NCBI GenBank assembly: GCA_038231615.1
Contig: JBBRLA010000227.1
Location: forward strand, 1-11,720
Reading direction: 5' to 3'
Origin: JBBRLA01 sp038231615
GTDB taxonomy: Bacteria; Myxococcota_A; Polyangia; Palsa-1104; JAEUJZ01
Length of the DNA: 11,720 bases
The translations under genes were made by a program, and so were the position numbers. This document shows positions 6,778 through 11,720 of the stretch, one piece after another. The stretch's first letter is position 1, and the number at the start of each line of letters is the position of its first letter. The notes beneath the pieces are model-generated. The model was not told the DNA's origin. It worked only from the letters and a program-made list of their open reading frames with translations, and searched no databases.

Positions 6778-7365
6778 ATGAGCCACAAAGATTCCCGGAT
6801 GCTTCGCCAGAACCCCAAGGAGAGCCCGATGTCGCGCCATCGTAACGAAAGCCAGAAGAACCAAAAGCGCCCGGCCCGGCAGACCCAGCGGGGCGTGGCC
6901 CTGGTCGAACTCTTGCTGATCACCGTGCCGCTGTGCTGCCTGTCGATCGTGCTGGCCTCGGCGTTGGCGGCGACCTCGACGGCGAAGAACAAGGCCATGT
7001 GGAAGGCCTCGCTGCAAACCCAGCAGGCGACCCGCGAGCCCTGCGCCGGGGCGCCGCTGCTTTACCTGCCGACGATGTCGTCGAAGCAAAGCCAGTTCAA
7101 CCAGGGGCGCAGCAAGGCCGGCATCATCGCCCTGGAGGGCATCGACATCACCCTGACCAACTACAAGAGCCAGCAGGTGACCGAGCCGGTGGGCAAGTTC
7201 TACTTCGAGCAGGCCACCAACCAGATGTTCCCCGACCGCACCCAGTCGGCGCAGAACACGGCGACCTTCCTGTGCAATGAGCCCAACAACGGCGACAGCC
7301 GCCGCACGCCCCACGAGGTGATCGTCTACGGCACCGCCTTCCTGAAGTCGCAAGAGCTGTACTGA
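6778..7365 (+). CDS. TadE-like pseudopilin with G|xxxxE site
   Basis: This is a 195-aa protein with a long Arg/Lys/Gln-rich leader, then QRG|VALVELLLITVPL: Gly39 at -1, Glu44 at +5, followed by a hydrophobic helix (about 41-65). This is the classic class-IV prepilin/TadE processing site, so the TadV-like peptidase encoded at 4287-4865 is the likely processing enzyme. The extracytoplasmic domain (70-195) is not recognised. Two starts are plausible: ATG 6778 (GAGGAG about 9 bases upstream) and ATG 6829 (AAGGAG 6 bases upstream), which would give a 178-aa form with a shorter leader. The annotated start keeps the shortest gap to the TadG-like gene (14 bp), and the alternative has slightly better spacing. 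The stop TGA overlaps the ATG of the next gene by one base, showing tight coupling. Confidence 0.8.
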   Translation: MSHKDSRMLRQNPKESPMSRHRNESQKNQKRPARQTQRGVALVELLLITVPLCCLSIVLASALAATSTAKNKAMWKASLQTQQATREPCAGAPLLYLPTMSSKQSQFNQGRSKAGIIALEGIDITLTNYKSQQVTEPVGKFYFEQATNQMFPDRTQSAQNTATFLCNEPNNGDSRRTPHEVIVYGTAFLKSQELY

Positions 7366-8243
7366 TGCGGCGGCGGGGTTCTCTTTCGGCAATGCTCTTT
7401 CGTGGGACGACCGATGAACCGCGGCGCCTACGGCGCTTCACGATTGCAGCCGCGGCGGCGGTCCCCCTGCTTCTGGCGGGGCCGGCGAGGGCGTCGATCC
7501 TGGACTTCATGTCGGGCGCAGTGATGAGTGAGGGGATGCCCAAGGTCCCGGGGGACGTGAACCGGGACAAGCCGCGCTCGGTGCTGCTGAACGGCTTCCC
7601 GCTCTTTGTCGAGACCGGACGCACCAACAAGCGGGTGAACGAGGTGCTCGACTTCTACCAGCAGCGCTACCAGGGCGGGGCGCTGAAGGAACTGGCCGGC
7701 AAGCCGGTGGCAGTGCGTCGGGACGGCGCCGATACCGGGACGCTGATGACCGTGGAAGTGCCGGACAAGGCCACGGCGCTACAGATGATGGATGGCAAGC
7801 GCACCCTGTCCAGCGCCGGCCCGCTGCGCATGGTCTACGCGCGGCGTTCGGGGATCTCGACGGACTACATGGCCATCTGGTCGGACAGGGCGATGCCGCC
7901 GACCATCCTTCAGCCGGTGCAATCCGGGGACGCGCCGGGGCAGGACGTGCCCGGGGTGCCGCGGCCCGACGGGGTGCGGACGATGACCTTCGCCGAGCCC
8001 AAGGCGGGGTACCTGCTGGTGATGTACCGGGTCAACCAGAGCCCCGAATCGGCCCTGCTCAGCACGGCGTCGCGCATCGCGGCCTCCGGCGGCTGGATAA
8101 AGGACCCCCAGTTCAGCGGCGCGGCGGAGAAGCGCCGGCAACTGGTGGCCCGTTTTTCACAAGGGGTCAGGGACGTGGTGGTGACCGCCCGCCAGGGCAA
8201 GTCCGGGACGCAGATCACCTACCTGGCCCGGGATTTGAATTAA
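7365..8243 (+). CDS. Secreted protein of unknown family, last gene of pseudopilin operon
   Basis: This is a 292-aa protein with a signal peptide: basic n-region (RRLRR), Ala/Leu-rich h-region (about 27-40) and a probable signal-peptidase site ARA|S after residue 43, so it should be periplasmic or exported. The mature part has no Cys and no recognised motif; it contains a mixed alpha/beta pattern and a Pro/Gly-rich middle (about 188-205). Its start overlaps the previous stop (TGATG), so it belongs to the pseudopilin operon and probably acts with it. Residues 17-27 (DEPRRLRRFTI) are encoded by a copy of the 33-bp repeat at 7412-7444, which therefore forms part of the signal-peptide n-region. 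RRF resembles but does not match a Tat motif. Function unknown. Confidence 0.75.
   Translation: MRRRGSLSAMLFRGTTDEPRRLRRFTIAAAAAVPLLLAGPARASILDFMSGAVMSEGMPKVPGDVNRDKPRSVLLNGFPLFVETGRTNKRVNEVLDFYQQRYQGGALKELAGKPVAVRRDGADTGTLMTVEVPDKATALQMMDGKRTLSSAGPLRMVYARRSGISTDYMAIWSDRAMPPTILQPVQSGDAPGQDVPGVPRPDGVRTMTFAEPKAGYLLVMYRVNQSPESALLSTASRIAASGGWIKDPQFSGAAEKRRQLVARFSQGVRDVVVTARQGKSGTQITYLARDLN
7412..7444 (+). repeat. 33-bp palindromic in-frame repeat, single unit
   Basis: One 33-bp unit, 31 of 33 bases identical to the reverse complement of the units at 244-309. The differences are one loop base (TAC for TGC) and one stem base (TTCAC for TTCGC). It is read as DEPRRLRRFTI, the same frame that on the unused strand of 211-309 would read DEPRRLRRFAI. 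Confidence 0.85.
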
Positions 8244-8253
8244 CCGTCTTGGG

Positions 8254-9744
8254 TCAAAAGCGGCTGATGGGCGGTGGGGGCGCGTGCAGGCGGGGGTCGT
8301 TCAAGCCCTGCTGGAAGTACTGGCCGATGGTGCCCTGATAGCGCCGGTCGTTCGGGCCCCAAAGGGGCGGCAGGTTGTTGGGCCGAATGGTCGTGGGGTC
8401 CCGCGGGGCCCGCGCCGGATCGATACCCAGGCGCGAGTAGAAGTCGCCCCAGGTGCCGCCGTTGGGCAGAAGGGGGTGCTTCCCCGCCGGGTCGTTCAGG
8501 TTCATCGTGCCCGAGATGGCCTTGAGTTCCGGCTGCATGGTGTCAAAGATCGGCTGAAGAATGACGAGCTGCTCCTGATAGCCGATGAGCAGGTTTGCCC
8601 GCGCCGCCGTATCGTTGCGCTCCGCCGTGAGGCGCGCGACGGTCGCGGGGTCCTTGGCCACCTGGATCTCCAAACCCAGGCGCCGCACGTCGCCATAAAG
8701 GAAGAAGGCCTCGGACAAAAAACCCGAGGGGTCGTTGCGGAATTGCAGGCGCCCGGGGTTGCCGTTGGGCGCGGCATTGGCCGCGGTCAGGAACTGCGCA
8801 TAAGCCGGCGCGATGTTCTCGTAGATCTCGCGGTTGCCCTTCACCAAGTTGTCGCGGACCTTGCTCGCCGACTGGATGATCGAGGGAATGGCGATCACCA
8901 GCTTGCCCGACAACACCGTCAAGCGAATCGCCACCCGCACCTGGCGATACTGGCCCAGGCCGGGGATGGCGCTGGTCCACTGGTTTAGCGCGTTCAGATC
9001 GTTGATCAGCGCCTGGATGTCCGCGGGGCTGATGCCGGCCTTCGCCAGGGCCAGGCCGATGATCTGGGCGGTCAGGCCGTCCTGCTGGGTCAGGCCGATG
9101 ATGCGCCGCAAGGCCTGGATCGCATCGGGGATCTTCCTGGCGGCCTGGATGGGGTTGGAGGTGGCGATGCCCTGGAGTACGCTCAGGGCGTTGTTGAGGA
9201 TGTCCAGCCCCTCGTCCAGGTTGCGGATCTGGGTGCCGGCCTCCCGAGAAGCATGCTGCCCATAAGTGGTCCAGTTGGAGACGTTGGGCCCCCCCAGATA
9301 AGCCGTCATGGCGGTGTCCAGAGCGTTGTAGCTCTGGTTGATGGCCTGGTTTCGCGCCACGGTGTCGGCGATGCGCCCCACGTTGACCACCCTGGGCACT
9401 GCGATGGCCACCGGGACTTGCACCGGCGCGGCCACTGGGGCCGGCGCAGGACGGGGCGCCGGTACATCGTCCCGCGGGCCTCCCGGATCGCTGGGCCGCA
9501 GAAGGGGCTGCGTCCCCATGACCTGGCCCAGTTGCGATGCGCCGCCGATGCTTCCCGACCCCGCGGCCAGGGTGCGCTCGGCGTCGCGGCCCGCCTTGCC
9601 CGTGCCGCCGCTCAAAAGGAACGCGACGAGGGCCAGAATGGCGAGGCCGAAGCAGAGGATCAGGGCCTTTTCCGCCCCCGCGAATCCCCCCTGCTGGACG
9701 ACAAACGAGACGGTGCGATGCCTTGCTCCCGTGGCTCTTTTCAT
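8254..9744 (-). CDS. Large prepilin-like protein (type IV-like N-terminus plus helical domain)
   Basis: This is a 496-aa protein. Its N-terminus, VVQQGG|FAGAEKALIL followed by a hydrophobic helix to about 44, has Gly20 at -1, Phe21 at +1 and Glu25 at +5, the full type IV prepilin/Flp signature. A Pro/Ala/Val-rich linker follows (about 82-118), then a largely alpha-helical domain (about 120-440) and a Trp/Pro/Gly-rich C-terminus. True pilins are much shorter, so this would be a pilin-like membrane anchor displaying a large domain. ATG 9744 is chosen because it puts the Gly site after a short basic leader and has GGAG 4 bases upstream; a longer frame to 9963 would overlap the upstream hydrolase gene. 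It is 20 bp downstream of that gene and converges on the pseudopilin operon with a 10-bp gap. The domain function is unknown. Confidence 0.75.
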   Translation of the reverse strand: MKRATGARHRTVSFVVQQGGFAGAEKALILCFGLAILALVAFLLSGGTGKAGRDAERTLAAGSGSIGGASQLGQVMGTQPLLRPSDPGGPRDDVPAPRPAPAPVAAPVQVPVAIAVPRVVNVGRIADTVARNQAINQSYNALDTAMTAYLGGPNVSNWTTYGQHASREAGTQIRNLDEGLDILNNALSVLQGIATSNPIQAARKIPDAIQALRRIIGLTQQDGLTAQIIGLALAKAGISPADIQALINDLNALNQWTSAIPGLGQYRQVRVAIRLTVLSGKLVIAIPSIIQSASKVRDNLVKGNREIYENIAPAYAQFLTAANAAPNGNPGRLQFRNDPSGFLSEAFFLYGDVRRLGLEIQVAKDPATVARLTAERNDTAARANLLIGYQEQLVILQPIFDTMQPELKAISGTMNLNDPAGKHPLLPNGGTWGDFYSRLGIDPARAPRDPTTIRPNNLPPLWGPNDRRYQGTIGQYFQQGLNDPRLHAPPPPISRF

Positions 9745-9764
9745 GATGCTCCGCCCAAGGTCAT

Positions 9765-10787
9765 TTATCGTTGTCCGCCGGGAGATTGTTTCTTCCATTG
9801 CCCAACAATCCACGAAGCGACATCCGCCACCACCTGGCCCGCCATCGGTCCGGGGCGGTCCATGTCGGCGATCTCCCCCTGTGACGTGGCAATCCGGAAC
9901 AGGTGGTTCAGCCCGGGGTAGGACGTGAGGGTCGCCGGTCGGCCCACAAGCCCCTTCTGCCACAGTTCCCGATCCCGGGCGGTCGCGAACTCGTCGCGAT
10001 CGCCGAAGAGCAGGAGCAGGGGCACGGAAAGCTCATGGGCCGCGTGAACGGCATCGTAAGGCCGCAGATCGAGCCAGTAGGTGGCCGGCGTGGGCTGCCC
10101 GAGGAGCAGCACGGTGTCCTCGGGGCGCAGGTGCCCCTGGTGGATGCGCCGCGCCGCGTCCTGCTCGACCTTCAACTGGCGCTGGTCCTCGGCGGATAGG
10201 GACCCGTCCGCCGCAAGCAGGTGCCGCACCTGCTCGACATGCAGCTCCCACAGAGGCCGCGCCGCGCCCCCCAGGAGGATGGCCCCGGCCACTTGCTGAT
10301 CGGCGACGATGCGCGGGGCCAGGTAGGCGCCCAGATCGTAGCCCAGAAGGAAGATCCGCTTCGGGTCTACCTCCTTCTGCGCGGCCAAAAGCTTCAGTGC
10401 CGCGCGGGCATCATCGATGACCTCATCGGAGACGGTGCGGATCTTGGAGCCGGGGTTGACCTGGGTGCGCTTGTCGTAGCGCAGCACGGCCACGCCGCGC
10501 CGGCCCAGCCCCTGCGCGAGGTCGCGGAAGGGGCGGTACTCCCCGATACTCTGGTCATGGTCACCCGGGCCGGAGCCATGAACCAGTACTACCGCCGGGA
10601 AGGGGCCCGGGCCCGAAGGCACGGTCAGGCGGGCCGGCAGGGGCACCGGGCCCTGGACGGTGAGGGTGCGCTCCTTCGGCTCCGCGGTCGGGGCGACCTC
10701 GGCGGCATTGGCGACGCCGCCCATCTGGACGGTGCCGACTCCGGCACCCAGGGCCACGGATGTCAGCAGCAGCGTAAGACGATCCAT
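9765..10787 (-). CDS. Secreted alpha/beta hydrolase with Asp at the nucleophile position
   Basis: This is a 340-aa protein with a signal peptide (probable cut after ANA, residue 28) and an alpha/beta-hydrolase fold. Visible elements: HGSGPGDHD (70-78), RPFRDLAQGL, RYDKRT (103-108), a nucleophile elbow GYDLG (149-153), acid Asp265 in GDRDE and catalytic-type His295 in YPGLNHLF. The overall pattern fits the dienelactone-hydrolase-like/Hydrolase_4 proteins, whose elbow normally reads G-H-S-x-G. Here the codon at 10335-10337 encodes Asp151 instead of Ser. Asp nucleophiles are normal in haloalkane dehalogenases and epoxide hydrolases, so the protein may be active on another bond or inactive. ATG 10787 starts a good signal peptide, but AAAGG directly abuts it. 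It is first in a likely two-gene operon with the prepilin-like protein. The substrate is unknown. Confidence 0.82.
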   Translation of the reverse strand: MDRLTLLLTSVALGAGVGTVQMGGVANAAEVAPTAEPKERTLTVQGPVPLPARLTVPSGPGPFPAVVLVHGSGPGDHDQSIGEYRPFRDLAQGLGRRGVAVLRYDKRTQVNPGSKIRTVSDEVIDDARAALKLLAAQKEVDPKRIFLLGYDLGAYLAPRIVADQQVAGAILLGGAARPLWELHVEQVRHLLAADGSLSAEDQRQLKVEQDAARRIHQGHLRPEDTVLLLGQPTPATYWLDLRPYDAVHAAHELSVPLLLLFGDRDEFATARDRELWQKGLVGRPATLTSYPGLNHLFRIATSQGEIADMDRPGPMAGQVVADVASWIVGQWKKQSPGGQR

Positions 10788-10793
10788 CCTTTC

Positions 10794-10799
10794 ATGATA
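10794..10799 (-). promoter_or_regulatory. Possible -10 element very close to the hydrolase start
   Basis: TATCAT on the minus strand (5 of 6 to TATAAT) ends 6 bases before the ATG at 10787. If used, transcription would begin at or next to the A of the start codon, giving a leaderless mRNA; this fits the lack of a properly spaced Shine-Dalgarno. The -35 region is weak (TTGTTG at 15 bp), so confidence is low. Confidence 0.2.
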
Positions 10800-10859
10800 C
10801 CGCACGGGCCGTCGCAACAACCACGCGGCGGTGAAGTTCCGGCATCTTTTTTTCGCGGC

Positions 10860-10873
10860 CCACGGGCCCGTGG
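10860..10873. repeat. 14-bp perfect palindrome between kinase and hydrolase genes
   Basis: CCACGGGCCCGTGG is perfectly self-complementary. A run of seven T lies just before it on the plus strand, the wrong side for a terminator in either direction. It could be a dimeric-regulator site upstream of the hydrolase gene or simply chance in GC-rich DNA. Confidence 0.3.
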
Positions 10874-10951
10874 CAGGTCAGGCCCTTGGGGTGGCAATGG
10901 GCAAATGCCGATGGCCGCGTACATCGGATGGAAGCCATTCGGGGCGGGCCG

Positions 10952-11720
10952 TCAGCACCGCGAGAGCAGCGCCAGCATCAGCAGGAGGAAGGCCACTGCG
11001 GGGAAAAGATAGGCCAGCGCCAGCGGCGAACGCAGCACCGCCAAGATTGCCGCCGGGCGGCGAGAGGGGGGCGTGATTGGCACGAAGGCCGTCTTCTCGG
11101 CCACGCCTGCCACCTTAGGCGCCTCGGCGCGGTGTCTCGGCAGCGGGATCAGACGGGTGTACGGCTCCGCCTGGGTCAGGGTCGGGTCACCTCGCAGCCC
11201 AGGCATGGGTCCTGCTCTGGCCCCTAGTTGGGCGCTAGACATCTGCATTCCCCGGGGCAGTGTCTCGCCGGGGAGACTGATCTCGGCGGAGATCGGCGGT
11301 GCCTCCATGCCCCGTCGAGTGGGCAGGTCTTCCAGGTCTTCCAGGTCCTCCAGGTATTCCACCGCCGATACGCTGGGTGGCCGCTCCAGCACCGCCGGAC
11401 CCGACACCGCCGGACCGACCACCGGCGTCGCCTCACCGGCCCAGTCGTCCGCCGGAATCACCCCGCCGTGGCCGGACCCGATCCTCTCCGACGAAGGGCG
11501 CAAATCGTGCAGGTACTGGGCCAACAGCACCGAGGAACTGAGGTGCGGCCACCCCTTCAGGAAACGCTCCACGTCAAGTTGCATCTCGGCGGCCGACTCG
11601 TAGCGCTGCTCCCGCCGGGGCTGAAGCGCCCGCCGCAGGATGGCGTGGACCTCCCAGGGCACGTCCGACCGCAGGAGTTCCAGTTGCGCAAGCCCGTCGA
11701 GCGCCCCGCCGCCGCGCACC
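10952..11720 (-). CDS. Ser/Thr protein kinase, C-terminal part (5' end outside window)
   Basis: The frame is open to the window edge, so only the C-terminal 255 or so residues are visible. The first 55 residues match the end of a Hanks-type kinase domain: a short helix, ILRRALQP-RREQRY containing the conserved subdomain XI Arg (visible residue 39), and the closing SAAEMQLDVERFL helix. Catalytic loops must lie upstream, outside the window. A long low-complexity linker follows, with an acidic EYLEDLEDLEDL run (about 121-132), then one hydrophobic helix (about 232-252) and only three residues after it. This arrangement, a cytoplasmic kinase held by a C-terminal membrane anchor with almost no external domain, is common in Myxococcota-type kinases. 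A 164-bp gap with no clear terminator separates it from the hydrolase gene. Partner and substrate are unknown. Confidence 0.85.
   Translation of the reverse strand, partial: VRGGGALDGLAQLELLRSDVPWEVHAILRRALQPRREQRYESAAEMQLDVERFLKGWPHLSSSVLLAQYLHDLRPSSERIGSGHGGVIPADDWAGEATPVVGPAVSGPAVLERPPSVSAVEYLEDLEDLEDLPTRRGMEAPPISAEISLPGETLPRGMQMSSAQLGARAGPMPGLRGDPTLTQAEPYTRLIPLPRHRAEAPKVAGVAEKTAFVPITPPSRRPAAILAVLRSPLALAYLFPAVAFLLLMLALLSRC
11325..11360 (-). repeat. Four 9-bp tandem units in the kinase linker
   Basis: Plus-strand units AGGTCTTCC, AGGTCTTCC, AGGTCCTCC and AGGTATTCC are tandem and in frame, encoding the repeated LED triplet of the kinase linker. This is typical slippage-prone low-complexity coding DNA that adds acidic charge to the linker. 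Confidence 0.6.

Noticed and set aside
7422..7446. Tat signal in the secreted protein (RRLRRF)
   Set aside because: No match to S/T-R-R-x-F-L-K; the Arg-rich stretch comes from the repeat element and an ordinary Sec signal fits.
9745..9963. N-terminal extension of the prepilin-like protein to 9963
   Set aside because: It would overlap the upstream hydrolase gene by about 200 bp and bury the prepilin leader far from the N-terminus.
10851..10873. Rho-independent terminator after the kinase gene
   Set aside because: The T-run precedes the palindrome on the plus strand and appears as an A-run on the minus strand, so it is on the wrong side in both directions.

Overview
The window is uniformly GC-rich and looks like chromosomal DNA of a Myxococcota-type (deltaproteobacterial) organism. 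This is an inference from gene content: a Ser/Thr kinase C-terminus with a C-terminal membrane anchor, a lipoprotein with a short Cys-rich motif after the lipobox, a REC-histidine kinase hybrid, a Tad-type pseudopilin operon and a sigma-54-like promoter. Nothing in the sequence fixes the genus. There are no rRNA, tRNA, transposase or CRISPR features.

Layout. Positions 1-711 (+) hold the 3' part of a SEC-C zinc-motif protein. It converges on a minus-strand block (733-3954): an alpha/beta-hydrolase-fold protein with an Ala at the nucleophile position, a Cys-containing lipoprotein, and a REC-histidine kinase hybrid. A 332-bp divergent region (3955-4286) follows. It carries a sigma-70-like promoter candidate for the kinase, a close match to the sigma-54 consensus for the rightward operon, and a tandem 19-bp direct repeat about 100 bp upstream of that promoter. 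The rightward operon (4287-8243) encodes a TadV/CpaA prepilin peptidase, a TadE-like pseudopilin, a TadG-like protein, a second TadE-like pseudopilin with a proper G|xxxxE site, and a secreted protein of unknown family. The genes overlap or are closely spaced. Converging on it is a minus-strand pair (10787-8254): a secreted alpha/beta hydrolase with Asp in place of the nucleophile Ser, then a 496-aa protein with a type IV prepilin-like N-terminus. The window ends in the 3' part of a Ser/Thr protein kinase gene (10952-11720, minus).

How the genes may work together. The peptidase plausibly processes the second TadE-like pseudopilin and perhaps the large prepilin-like protein. The TadG-like and secreted proteins would be envelope partners. 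No Tad ATPase, platform, secretin or major Flp pilin gene is present, so this looks like an accessory pseudopilin cluster that borrows machinery from elsewhere or does something other than build a full pilus.

The most unusual feature is a 33-bp (11-codon) imperfectly palindromic repeat. It occurs as 3 tandem units in the SEC-C gene, 2 units plus a remnant in the TadG-like gene, and 1 unit in the secreted-protein gene. Every unit lies inside a coding sequence and keeps the frame. The copies sit in different orientations and reading frames and so encode unrelated peptides. One stem pair differs in a compensatory way (G:C versus A:T) between the subfamilies. The behaviour resembles the in-frame palindromic elements known from Rickettsia.
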